DNA from: Sphingopyxis sp. CCNWLW2
Lineage (GTDB): Bacteria; Pseudomonadota; Alphaproteobacteria; Sphingomonadales; Sphingomonadaceae
Direction: 5' to 3'
DNA length: 64,000 nucleotides
Assembly: GCF_037095755.1 (NCBI RefSeq)
Contig: NZ_JBAWKJ010000002.1
Location: 1,240,001 to 1,304,000 of the forward strand
The notes below the pieces were generated by a model. The model saw only the letters and a list, made by a program, of their open reading frames with translations. It had not been told where the DNA came from and searched no databases. Shown in pieces: positions 1 to 7,739 of the stretch. The position numbers and the translations under genes are program-made. Each line of letters begins with the position of its first letter. Positions within the stretch are counted from its first letter, which is position 1.

Positions 1-171
1 TTGGACGAAAGCGGGGTCGCGATCCGCGCCGGGCACCATTGCGCACAGCCGCTGATGGAGCATCTGGGGGTGCCCGCGACCGCGCGCGCGAGTTTTGGCG
101 TTTACAGCAATGACGACGATGTGGCGGCGCTGATCGACGGCCTCGCCCGCGTCGAGAGGATTTTCGGATGA
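1..171 (+). CDS. sufS: Cysteine desulfurase SufS, C-terminal end (5' truncated by window)
   Basis: This is the last 56 codons of a PLP-dependent cysteine desulfurase, which supplies sulfur for SUF iron-sulfur cluster assembly in the cytoplasm. The visible part includes the [10 protein letters not shown] segment, which carries the persulfide-forming cysteine region of SufS, and then the typical ASFGVYS ending. Its stop overlaps the next start as ATGA (168-171), so it is translationally coupled to sufT. The start and the PLP lysine lie outside the window. Confidence 0.9.
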   Translation: MDESGVAIRAGHHCAQPLMEHLGVPATARASFGVYSNDDDVAALIDGLARVERIFG

Positions 172-638
172 GCGAGGACCGGATGATCAAGGTCGAAGAA
201 GTGGAAAGCGTCGAAGCCCCGCCGAAAGCGCGCGTCGAGGATGTCGAAAGCGCGCCAGAGAAACTGGAACGCAAGCGCGACTATCTCGAAGGCTTTCTTG
301 CCGCGAAGCCCGCTGCGGTCGATCCGCACGCGGTCGGCGGCGATCTGTACGAAGCCGTGATCAACGCGCTCAAGGACATCTACGACCCGGAAATCCCGGT
401 GAATATCTATGACCTTGGCCTGATCTATAATGTCGAGATCAACGACGGCCATGCGCTCGTCACGATGACGCTGACGACGCCGCATTGCCCGGTCGCGGAG
501 TCGATGCCCGCCGAGGTCGAACTGCGCGTCGGCGCGGTCCCCGGCGTCGGCGATGCCGAGGTCAATCTTGTCTGGGATCCGCCGTGGTCGCCGCAGAATA
601 TGAGCGACGAAGCGCGGCTCGAACTGGGAATGCTCTGA
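168..638 (+). CDS. sufT: SUF system protein SufT (MIP18/DUF59 family)
   Basis: A 156-residue protein. The first 60 residues are charged and variable; the rest is a MIP18/DUF59 domain, with [18 protein letters not shown] at its core and the [12 protein letters not shown] loop that carries the conserved cysteine. SufT proteins act as auxiliary factors in maturation or targeting of Fe-S clusters. It overlaps sufS upstream (ATGA) and sufA downstream (TGATG), which places it in one operon with them. The N-terminal extension is normal for alphaproteobacterial members. Confidence 0.9.
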   Translation: MSEDRMIKVEEVESVEAPPKARVEDVESAPEKLERKRDYLEGFLAAKPAAVDPHAVGGDLYEAVINALKDIYDPEIPVNIYDLGLIYNVEINDGHALVTMTLTTPHCPVAESMPAEVELRVGAVPGVGDAEVNLVWDPPWSPQNMSDEARLELGML

Positions 639-994
639 TGACCGAGACCAAGACCCGCGCACGCCCTGCCGCCGTCGCCCTGACCGCCGGCGCCGAAGCG
701 CGTATCGCGAAGCTGATGGCGGCTGCGCCCGAGGGCGCGATCGGCGTGCGCCTGTCGACGCCGCGCCGCGGCTGTTCGGGGCTCGCTTATTCGGTCGATT
801 ATGTCACCGAAGAGGTGAAGTTCGACGAGAAGATCGAGACCCCCGGCGGGGTCTTCTACATCGACGGCGCGTCGGTGCTGTACCTGATCGGCAGCATCAT
901 GGACTGGGTCGAGGATGATTTCGCCGCGGGCTTCGTCTTCGAGAATCCGAACGCCAAGGGCGCGTGCGGCTGCGGCGAGAGCTTCACCGTCTAG
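638..994 (+). CDS. sufA: Fe-S cluster carrier SufA/IscA family
   Basis: A 118-residue A-type carrier of the HesB/IscA family, which accepts clusters from the SUF scaffold and passes them to apo-proteins. The three conserved cysteines are visible: one in RGCSGLAY and two in the C-terminal CGCGESF. The ATG at 638 is chosen because it overlaps the sufT stop (TGATG) and gives the usual family length. An in-frame upstream ATG at 485 would add an Arg-rich non-homologous stretch lying inside sufT. Last gene of the visible suf operon. Confidence 0.92.
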   Translation: MTETKTRARPAAVALTAGAEARIAKLMAAAPEGAIGVRLSTPRRGCSGLAYSVDYVTEEVKFDEKIETPGGVFYIDGASVLYLIGSIMDWVEDDFAAGFVFENPNAKGACGCGESFTV

Positions 995-1049
995 GCGCGC
1001 ATTTCCGCGTAAAATCTGCTATAATGCCCCCGAAATAGCAGGGGCTGTC

Positions 1050-1784
1050 ATGATGCGCGCGCTCTATTTGCTTTATGCCGCAGTGGCTTATGCGATCTTT
1101 TTCGCGACCTTTTTGTACCTGATCGCCTTTGTCGGCAATTTCTCGCTCGTTCCGGTGACGGTCGACTTCGCGCGCGTTGCGACGCCCCTAAAAGCCGTTC
1201 TGATCGATATGGCGCTGATCGCGCTGTTCGGCATCCAGCATAGCGTGATGGCGCGGCCGGGGTTCAAGGCGGGCTGGACGCGCATCGTCCCCGCGCCGAT
1301 CGAGCGCAGCACCTATGTGCTGTTCGCCAGCATCGCGCTGATCATATTGATGGCCTTCTGGCATCAGCTGACGGCACCCGTGTGGACCATCACCCACGGC
1401 GTAGGCGCCGCGATCCTTTGGGTCCTGTTCGCGAGCGGCTGGGCGATCGTGCTGACCAGCACCTTCCTGATCAATCATTTCGAGCTGTTCGGGTTGCAGC
1501 AGGCCTGGTTCGCGCTGCGCGAAAAGGCGGCGGCGCCGCCGGTGCTGCGCCAGCCCTTCTTTTACAGATTCGTCCGCCACCCGCTCTATGCGGGTTTCTT
1601 CCTCGCCTTCTGGGCGACCCCCGCGATGACGATGGGGCATCTGCTGCTCGCGGCCGGCCTGTCGATCTATATGCTGATCGCGATCCGGTATGAGGAGCGC
1701 GACCTGATCGAGATTTTCGGCGAGGCCTATGTCGGCTATCGCAAGCGCGTCGGAATGCTCATCCCCCGCGTCGGCGGCCGCTAG
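1050..1784 (+). CDS. Integral-membrane methyltransferase, MddA/NnrU-like (isoprenylcysteine methyltransferase superfamily)
   Basis: About 244 residues with five or more hydrophobic segments. The motifs QHSVMARPGF, INHFELFGLQQ and FVRHPLYAGFF match the membrane methyltransferases that include methanethiol S-methyltransferase MddA, which makes dimethyl sulfide. The RHPLYAGFF stretch is the SAM-binding region of the ICMT superfamily. Two adjacent ATG codons (1050 and 1053) are possible starts. It is monocistronic, 55 bp after sufA, and convergent with the extensin-like gene, whose stop it overlaps by 4 bp. The substrate is inferred from family resemblance only; NnrU-type proteins are the main alternative. 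Confidence 0.65.
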   Translation: MMRALYLLYAAVAYAIFFATFLYLIAFVGNFSLVPVTVDFARVATPLKAVLIDMALIALFGIQHSVMARPGFKAGWTRIVPAPIERSTYVLFASIALIILMAFWHQLTAPVWTITHGVGAAILWVLFASGWAIVLTSTFLINHFELFGLQQAWFALREKAAAPPVLRQPFFYRFVRHPLYAGFFLAFWATPAMTMGHLLLAAGLSIYMLIAIRYEERDLIEIFGEAYVGYRKRVGMLIPRVGGR

Positions 1785-2497
1785 CGGCAGACGGTCCAGC
1801 CCGCCGTCCGCGCCGCCATGTCGATATGGAAATGGTCGGCGTGCGCGCGATTATAGTCGGGCGACAGGATGGTGCTGAACAGGCCGCAGCTTTCGTTGCG
1901 GACCTCGTGCAGGAACTCGCTGCGCTTGTCGCCCGGCGCCCAGTCGTTGATCAGCGAGATGCGCGTGCCGTCGGCGAGGACGAAGGCCGAAATGTCGATC
2001 GCATTGGCGGTCGAATGCTGGCTCTGGTTTGGCTGCCCTGCGATCTTGCGGCAATTATAGCTGCCGAGATTTTCGAGCTCGACCACCTTTTGCCCGAAAT
2101 GCTTGCGCGCGAGCGGCTGGACGACGTCGCGGTTCCATAGCGCCATCGCCGCGGTCACCGCGCAGCCCGGCGCGACATTCGCGGGGCGCATCGTCGGCAC
2201 GAAACGGTCGCCGGTCAGGATCATGCGCTGGCTCGCGCGGCACGCGCCGGTGCCGATCGCCGGGCGTCGGAGGTAGCCGGCGCCGGCGCGGTCTAAGGCG
2301 GCGAAGCAGGCGGTATCGTCACCTGCCAGCGCCACCAGCTTGCGGTTCGTCGCCCAGCCCTGCGGATGCGCCAGTTCGAAGGGCGTGCCGGGGATATGCT
2401 CGGGATGATCGCGCACCCACTGCATGCCGAGGATCGCGCCGAGGGTCAGCAGCACCGCGACGGCGAACCAGATCAGATAGGGGCGGAGAGTCTTCAT
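1781..2497 (-). CDS. Extensin-like family protein
   Basis: A 238-residue protein with one N-terminal membrane anchor (about residues 8-26) followed by a periplasmic domain. The C-terminal half is the extensin-like domain found in many proteobacteria: GSYNCRKIAG, HSTANAIDISAF, and the ending HADHFHIDMA with W and C residues. The conserved His/Asp pattern resembles LAS-type peptidoglycan peptidases, so a cell-wall role is plausible but not proven. The ATG at 2497 is divergent from the halogenase gene, with under 70 bp between start codons. Confidence 0.8.
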   Translation of the reverse strand: MKTLRPYLIWFAVAVLLTLGAILGMQWVRDHPEHIPGTPFELAHPQGWATNRKLVALAGDDTACFAALDRAGAGYLRRPAIGTGACRASQRMILTGDRFVPTMRPANVAPGCAVTAAMALWNRDVVQPLARKHFGQKVVELENLGSYNCRKIAGQPNQSQHSTANAIDISAFVLADGTRISLINDWAPGDKRSEFLHEVRNESCGLFSTILSPDYNRAHADHFHIDMAARTAGWTVCR

Positions 2498-2564
2498 CGT
2501 GTCCGTTCTGCGTGCCGCAAATTACCGCTTGTTGAAAGCGCTTTGCGGCTCGATAGCGTTCCGG

Positions 2565-4109
2565 GTGGCAAAACGCTCGATCCTGATCGTCGGCGGCGGC
2601 ACCGCGGGATGGCTCACCGCCGCCTACCTCGCGCGCTTTTTCGACCTGCCGCGCAATCCGCGGCTGTCGATCACCTTGCTGGCGTCGGACGAGATCGGCA
2701 GCATCGGGGTCGGCGAAGGTGCCTTTCCGACGATCCGCAACACGCTGCAATTCATCGGCATCGACGAAAGCGCGTTCGTGCGCGCGACCTCGGCGACGTT
2801 CAAGCAGGGCATCCGCTTCGACGACTGGGTGCGCACGCCCGCCGAGGGCCGGTCGAGACATTATCTGCACCCGTTCGAGGCGCCCTATCATGGCGATGGG
2901 TACAGCCTCGTCTCCTATTGGCTGCTCCAGAATGAGGCGACGCGGCGGCCGTTCGCCGAGGCGATGACGATCCAGAACCGCGTCGCCGAGGCGCAGCGCG
3001 CGCCGAAGCGTCCCGGCGAGGGCGAGTTCACCGGCCCGCTGAACTATGCCTATCATTTCGACGCCGCACGGCTCGCCGAGGTGCTGTCGGCGGAGGCGCG
3101 TGCGATGGGGGTCGAGCATCTCCGCGGCACGCTGACCGGGGTCGGGCTCGATCCCGAAACCGGCGCGATCGACCATGTCGTGACGGCCGAGCATGGGACG
3201 CTGGCCGCCGACCTCTATATCGACTGTTCGGGTTTCCGCGCCGAGCTGATCGGCGGCGCGCTGCAATCGCCGTTCAAGGGTGTGCGCGACCAGCTGTTCA
3301 CCGACCGCGCGCTCGCGTGCAAGCTGCCCTATGACCGCCCCGACGTTCCGATCGAAAGCTATACGATCGCGGCTGCGCACGAGGCGGGGTGGACGTGGGA
3401 CATCGGGCTGGCCGGCGCGCGCGGCATCGGCTGCGTCTATTCGAGCGATCATTTGAGCGACGAGCGCGCCGCAGACATCCTCGCGGCCTATACCGGCGGG
3501 CGCAGCCATGACGTCAATGTCCGCTCGATCCCGTTCGAGGCGGGGTATCGCCCCGCGTCATGGATCAAGAATTGCGTCGCGGTGGGATTGTCGGGCGGCT
3601 TCCTCGAACCGCTCGAATCGACGGGGCTCGTGATGATCGAGACCGCGGCGGCGATGATTGCCGAGATGTTCCCGCTGGCCGGCCCGGTCGGCGCGCCCGC
3701 GCGGCGCTTCAACGAGCTGATGGCGGCGCGTTACGACAATACGATCAATTTCCTGAAGCTCCATTATTGCCTGAGCCAGCGCAAAGAAGCCTTCTGGCGC
3801 GACAATGGCGACCCGGCGTCGATCCCCGACCGTTTGCGGGAATTGCTCGAGGAATGGCGCTATCGCCCGCCGGGGCGCTTCGACTTCATCCTCGACCTCG
3901 AAAGCTTCGCCTTCTTTAATTACCAGTACATCCTCTATGGCATGGAATATCGCACCGACCTGTCGCCGGTGCGCGAGGAGTTTCCCGACACCGCCGCGGC
4001 CGAACGCATCTTTGCGCGGATCAAAAGCTTTGGCGACCGCGCCGCGAGCGAGCTGCCCGCGCACCGCGCGATGATCGACCAGATCAACGCGGGCGCGGTC
4101 ACGGCCTGA
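2565..4109 (+). CDS. Flavin-dependent tryptophan halogenase family protein
   Basis: About 514 residues from the GTG at 2565, which sits just before the Rossmann motif ILIVGGGTAGW (FAD binding). An earlier GTG at 2499 adds a non-homologous leader. The catalytic lysine expected in these enzymes is Lys80 (in TFKQGIRF), and the conserved glutamate is near Glu348 (FLEPLEST). The family signature WxWxIP is altered: residues 276-281 read WTWDIG, with Gly in place of Pro. This form occurs in the halogenase-like proteins of sphingomonads and caulobacters that often sit near TonB receptors. No flavin reductase is adjacent. The substrate is unknown, and real halogenation is not assured. Confidence 0.85.
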   Translation: MAKRSILIVGGGTAGWLTAAYLARFFDLPRNPRLSITLLASDEIGSIGVGEGAFPTIRNTLQFIGIDESAFVRATSATFKQGIRFDDWVRTPAEGRSRHYLHPFEAPYHGDGYSLVSYWLLQNEATRRPFAEAMTIQNRVAEAQRAPKRPGEGEFTGPLNYAYHFDAARLAEVLSAEARAMGVEHLRGTLTGVGLDPETGAIDHVVTAEHGTLAADLYIDCSGFRAELIGGALQSPFKGVRDQLFTDRALACKLPYDRPDVPIESYTIAAAHEAGWTWDIGLAGARGIGCVYSSDHLSDERAADILAAYTGGRSHDVNVRSIPFEAGYRPASWIKNCVAVGLSGGFLEPLESTGLVMIETAAAMIAEMFPLAGPVGAPARRFNELMAARYDNTINFLKLHYCLSQRKEAFWRDNGDPASIPDRLRELLEEWRYRPPGRFDFILDLESFAFFNYQYILYGMEYRTDLSPVREEFPDTAAAERIFARIKSFGDRAASELPAHRAMIDQINAGAVTA

Positions 4110-4111
4110 CC

Positions 4112-5500
4112 TCACGCGGGCTTGGCGGCCAGCCGTTCGGCAGGTTGCGGCTCGTCGGGGCCGTCGGTGCCGAGCTGGCCGAGTTCGCCCGTCTCGCGCG
4201 CCTTGCGGCCATAGACGAATTCGAACAGCGGTCCCGCCATCACCGTGGTGACGATCGCCATCAGCACCATCATCGAAAAGAGCGTCGGGCCGATGATGCC
4301 TTTCTGAAGCCCGATGTTGATGATGATCAGCTCCATCAGCCCGCGCGCATTCATCAGCGCGCCGATGCCGAGCGCGGTGCGATTGTCCTCGCCCGCGATC
4401 CGCGCGGCGAACCAGCACGCGCCGAACTTCGCCGCGATCGAGACGAGCAGGATGCCGAGCGCGAGCGCGAGCAAGGTCAGGCTGTTCACCGTGTCGAGCC
4501 GCGTGTTGAGCCCCGAGTAGGTGAAGAAGACCGGAACGAGCAGGATGGTGATCGGGCTGATCTTGCGCTTGATCTCTTCGGTCAGCTTGCCGCGCGGCAT
4601 GCACACGCCGAGGATGAAGCCGCCGAACACCGCGTGGATGCCCGCGGCGTCCATGACGAAGGCGCAGAGCGCGAAGAGCATCAGGACGATCGACAGCATC
4701 GTGTCGCTCATCTCGCCGCGTTCCTCGACGATCCGGCCGAGCGGGACGAGCAATTTGCGCCCGATGAAGAACATGAAGAGCGCGAAGCTGAGCCCGCCGA
4801 TAATCGCGATCAGCGCGACGCCGGGGCCGCCGCCGAAGGTCGCGAGCACGATCGCGAGCACGCACCACGACACCGCATCGTCGAACGCGCCGGCGGTGAG
4901 CGTGAGCGTGCCGAGCGCGGTGTTCGCGAGGCCGCGTTCGTTGATAATGCGCGCGAGCATCGGGAAAGCGGTGAGCGCGATGCACGCGCCCATGAACAAG
5001 GTCGCGCTGCCCTGGCTCAGCCCTTCGGTAAAGAGGCCGGGGACGTCGAGCAGGAAGGGCGTGATCAGCGCGGCGAACAGGAAGGGCGCGACGATGCCCG
5101 CCGCCGACACGCCCATCGCGCTCTTCGCCTTCGACTGGAAATGGTCGAGGCGGAGCGTGGTGCCGACGAGGAACATGTACAGGCCCACCCCGACCTGCGC
5201 ACAAACATAGAGGATGCTCCGCGTTTCCTTGGGGAAGAGCGCCGCCTGAAATTCGGGGAAGAAGAGGCCGAACAGCGAGGGGCCGATGAGGACGCCGGCG
5301 ATCATTTCGCCCACGACCTGCGGCTGCCCCAGGAATTTATTCGCCGCCCAGCCGACAGCGCGGCAGACGATCAGGATCACCGCGATCTGGAGGAAGAAGT
5401 GGATGCTGAAATCGGTCGGCGTATAGCTCGCCGCGGAATTGACCGCCGGGCCGTGCGCACCGAGCACATCGCCGACCGCGCGGAGCAGTTCATCGAACAT
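4112..5500 (-). CDS. Cation:proton antiporter (CPA2/KefB-like)
   Basis: About 462 residues of almost entirely hydrophobic sequence with 12 or so membrane segments, typical of the Na+/H+ exchanger fold (CPA2). The stretches GEMIAGVLIGPSLFG and TLTAGAFDDAVSW match conserved helices 2 and 5 of the family, the latter with the Asp pair used for ion binding. There is no C-terminal TrkA-N domain, so it is the short type without NAD gating. ATG 5500 is preferred; a TTG at 5512 is also possible. Likely role: monovalent cation efflux and pH homeostasis at the inner membrane. Confidence 0.85.
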   Translation of the reverse strand: MFDELLRAVGDVLGAHGPAVNSAASYTPTDFSIHFFLQIAVILIVCRAVGWAANKFLGQPQVVGEMIAGVLIGPSLFGLFFPEFQAALFPKETRSILYVCAQVGVGLYMFLVGTTLRLDHFQSKAKSAMGVSAAGIVAPFLFAALITPFLLDVPGLFTEGLSQGSATLFMGACIALTAFPMLARIINERGLANTALGTLTLTAGAFDDAVSWCVLAIVLATFGGGPGVALIAIIGGLSFALFMFFIGRKLLVPLGRIVEERGEMSDTMLSIVLMLFALCAFVMDAAGIHAVFGGFILGVCMPRGKLTEEIKRKISPITILLVPVFFTYSGLNTRLDTVNSLTLLALALGILLVSIAAKFGACWFAARIAGEDNRTALGIGALMNARGLMELIIINIGLQKGIIGPTLFSMMVLMAIVTTVMAGPLFEFVYGRKARETGELGQLGTDGPDEPQPAERLAAKPA

Positions 5501-5663
5501 ATTGGATACCAATTTCCCTCTCCCACCGGTGGCGTCTGCGATCTGATTTACGTCGCTGTTCGCCGGTTTCCGGCATCAGGAGACATGAAAGCGGCGCAAG
5601 CGCAATGGCGAGTCCGCGATTGGGCGCGCCCGTGACTGCCGATTTCGCGGCCCTCGATCATTT

Positions 5664-5701
5664 TTGTTGCGGGGCGGTAACAGTGTAGTAATGTACCTAC
5701 A
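5664..5701 (+). promoter_or_regulatory. Putative promoter and operator of the toxin-antitoxin pair
   Basis: TTGTTG (5664-5669), a 16-bp spacer, then TAGTAA (5686-5691) looks like a sigma-70 type promoter. An inverted repeat, TGTAG (5684-5688) / CTACA (5697-5701), covers the -10 region. Phd-type antitoxins usually repress their own promoter through such repeats. The site lies 50 bp before the antitoxin start. Pattern match only. Confidence 0.35.
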
Positions 5702-5749
5702 TGTGAACGATCACAATATGCCTTAATTTTGCATCGGCGAGGGATGGTG

Positions 5750-5989
5750 ATGAAGCGCGTCACGAGCCGCGAACTCAATCAGGATGTTAGCCGTGCGAAG
5801 CGATTCGCGCTCGTCGAACCGGTGTTCGTCACCGACCGTGGACGGCCCACGCATGTCCTGATCAGCATCGACGCCTGGCGCCAGCTCAGCGGCGAGCGGG
5901 AGAATATGGTGCAGTTGCTCGCCGCCCCGCCCGGTGACATCGCGCTTGATCGCGCGCTCCTGCGCAAGGCGCTGGACGGGCGCGGCTGA
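5750..5989 (+). CDS. Type II antitoxin, Phd/YefM family
   Basis: About 79 residues, starting MKRVTSRELNQDVSRAK, the DNA-binding N-terminus of Phd/YefM antitoxins. VFVTDRGRPTHVLISIDAW follows in the dimer fold, and the C-terminal tail (ALDRALLRKALDGRG) should wrap the toxin. GCGAGGG at 5737-5743 is the likely ribosome site, favouring ATG 5750 over ATG 5744. The stop overlaps the toxin start as TGATG. It neutralises the downstream PIN protein and probably autorepresses. Confidence 0.85.
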   Translation: MKRVTSRELNQDVSRAKRFALVEPVFVTDRGRPTHVLISIDAWRQLSGERENMVQLLAAPPGDIALDRALLRKALDGRG

Positions 5990-6483
5990 TGTTCCTGCTC
6001 GACGCCGAAATATTGTTCGACCTGCGCCACGCCCGCGCCGACGGCGACGGCGCAGGGTTGGCGGGATGGGCGCAGCGCACCTCGCGGCAATCGATGTTCC
6101 TGTCGGCGCTCTCGCTCGTCGAGCTGGAAAATGCGGCCGCGCTCGCGGCGAAGCAAAGCAAGGCGGCGGGCGCCGCATGGCGCGACTGGATCGACGGGCA
6201 AGTGCTGCCCGCGTTCGAGGGCCGCGTCCTGCCGGTCGATGTGACCATCGCGCGCCGCCGCGCCGCGCTGCCGCTCGAAAGCGACCGCGACGCGCTCCTC
6301 GCCGCGACCGCGCTCGAACATGGGCTGACCTTCGTCACCTATCGCGGCGCGGCGTTTCGCGGCGCGCGGCTGAAACTGCTCGACCCCAGCCGCATCGCCG
6401 CCGATGCGGGCGAGGACGGCGACTGGCGCGAAGCGACGCGCGCGCGGTCACCGTGGATCCGGAGCCTGTTTATCCGGGGGTGA
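5989..6483 (+). CDS. Type II toxin, PIN domain (VapC-like)
   Basis: A 164-residue PIN-domain protein, a predicted Mg-dependent RNase. The first acid is Asp5 (FLLDAEILFDL), the second is in SLVELEN, and the third in SDRDALLAATALEHG. The usual fourth acidic site (TRNxxDF in most VapC) reads TYRGAAFRG, so the active site may be degenerate. The protein is also about 30 residues longer than common VapC, with a C-terminal tail. Its start overlaps the antitoxin stop, which supports a true toxin-antitoxin operon. Confidence 0.8.
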   Translation: MFLLDAEILFDLRHARADGDGAGLAGWAQRTSRQSMFLSALSLVELENAAALAAKQSKAAGAAWRDWIDGQVLPAFEGRVLPVDVTIARRRAALPLESDRDALLAATALEHGLTFVTYRGAAFRGARLKLLDPSRIAADAGEDGDWREATRARSPWIRSLFIRG

Positions 6484-6611
6484 GAAGGGCTAGCGTTCGC
6501 GCTGGGCGATCCAAGGGAATGGCAGTTTTCGACCGTTTTCGGTCATCGCTTTGAACTGGCGGGATTGTTAGAAGTAGGCGCTCAAGATGATTTGAGTTGG
6601 AAGGAGCGACG

Positions 6612-6950
6612 ATGATCGAGCACCACGGCAGCTGCCATTGCGGGCGGGTTCACTTGGTACTGCGCGACGAGCCAACCGAAGTCAGCGAATGCAATTGCTC
6701 GATTTGTCGGCGTACCGCCGGACTGTGGCACTATTGCCCGCCGAAATCGGTCACGGTCGAGGGGGAAGGAGTAGCTTACCAGCAGGGTGATCGCGCACTC
6801 GACACGTGGCACTGCCAAGCCTGTGGCTGTACGACACACTGGACGCCAACTGATCCCAATTACCAGCGCATGGGAGTCAATCTCAGGATGTTCGAACCTG
6901 ATTTGTGGCGCGATTTGCCGCGTCGTCTTGTTGATGGCGCGTCTTACTGA
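6612..6950 (+). CDS. GFA/CENP-V domain zinc protein
   Basis: A 112-residue protein of the GFA (glutathione-dependent formaldehyde-activating enzyme) fold. The zinc-binding cysteines are visible in the order HGSCHCGRV, ECNCSICRR, and WHCQACGC. ATG 6612 is chosen because AAGGAG (6601-6606) is properly spaced before it. Most single-domain members have no proven activity on S-hydroxymethylglutathione, so the chemistry is open. Base composition here and in the next 250 bp is lower in GC than in the flanks. Confidence 0.85.
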   Translation: MIEHHGSCHCGRVHLVLRDEPTEVSECNCSICRRTAGLWHYCPPKSVTVEGEGVAYQQGDRALDTWHCQACGCTTHWTPTDPNYQRMGVNLRMFEPDLWRDLPRRLVDGASY

Positions 6951-6963
6951 AAGGATTTGAGCC

Positions 6964-7116
6964 ATGTCGCTCACGGTCTTGGGTGAAGGGCGCGGGTTCC
7001 GCGTCGTCTGGCTACTGGAGGAAATGGGGTTGGCTTGTCGGCTAAGACCGGTCGACCTTCACGCCGGAGCTGGGTGCCTGCAAAGAAAAGAAAGCATGGG
7101 TCGCCTCTTTGGCTGA
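6964..7116 (+). pseudogene. Remnant of a glutathione S-transferase N-terminus
   Basis: A 50-codon reading frame starts at ATG 6964 and stops at TGA 7114-7116. It begins MSLTVLGEGRGFRVVWLLEE and continues MGLACRLRPVDLHAG, which resembles the first beta-alpha-beta unit of the GST thioredoxin fold. After about residue 35 the similarity ends and the frame stops, where an intact GST would have about 200 residues. The next 100 bp hold no recognisable GST continuation. It follows the GFA gene by 13 bp; a GST next to a glutathione-linked fold is a sensible original pair. Confidence 0.55.
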
Positions 7117-7225
7117 TCAATGATCTCCAAGCGCAACGCGCTCTAGCAGGCACGGCAGCTTTTCTGCTTCGTAGTGTAAAAGCGGACTGTCGGCACCCCA
7201 CCCCAAAGTCGCCACTAGCTGACGC

Positions 7226-7666
7226 TCAGGCCGCCATCCGCACCGGCCATGGGTCGTCGTCGTTGGCGGGGGCCTTATTCGCGTCGAGCCGGATCGGACG
7301 GTTTCGCCGCGCCCGCGTACGTAGGCGTCTGAAGGGCGCCAGCATCGCCGCCATCCGGACGGCGACCCAAGCCCTCATCGACCGGATGCGCGCAAAGGTC
7401 GATAGCGCCCATGTCGCGATCATCGCGTCGACATAAGCGGTCATGTCCCATGCCAGCGCTATCGCTAGTTCGGCCGGCAGCACCGCGGCATAAGCCTGGA
7501 TGGCGAACAGGCCGACGATAAGGAAGAGGATATGCTTGCGCTCGAGCCGCTCGACGAGGCGGATCGGCTCCTCCACCGTGGTGCGGTGCAGCCAGCGCGC
7601 AGCGTCGGTGTCGGGCGCGCGCAGCATCACGGTGATCAAACCCGCCAGAAACAATGCAAAAACCAT
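7226..7666 (-). CDS. Hypothetical membrane protein
   Basis: About 146 residues from the ATG at 7666, which has a purine-rich GGAGGGGC just upstream. There are three likely membrane segments: MVFALFLAGLITVML at the start, ILFLIVGLFAIQAYAAVL, and a weaker one near AWDMTAYVDAMIATWAL. The C-terminal 45 residues are Arg-rich and presumably cytoplasmic (positive-inside). No family recognised. It is the first gene downstream of the P450 on the same strand, about 70 bp away in reverse order, so cotranscription is not obvious. Confidence 0.6.
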   Translation of the reverse strand: MVFALFLAGLITVMLRAPDTDAARWLHRTTVEEPIRLVERLERKHILFLIVGLFAIQAYAAVLPAELAIALAWDMTAYVDAMIATWALSTFARIRSMRAWVAVRMAAMLAPFRRLRTRARRNRPIRLDANKAPANDDDPWPVRMAA

Positions 7667-7739
7667 GTTTGCCCCTCCCTCCCCGAAAGTCTGGAGATAG
7701 GTCGCGCCGCCGCGCAAACAAGCTGCGCGCGGAGTCAGG

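Noticed and set aside
485..637. Upstream start for sufA
   Set aside because: Adds 51 Arg-rich residues inside sufT; the ATG at 638 fits family length and operon coupling.
3558..5204. Open frame of 548 codons on the minus strand
   Set aside because: Overlaps the antiporter in another frame and the halogenase antisense; composition almost only Arg, Ala, Asp and His.
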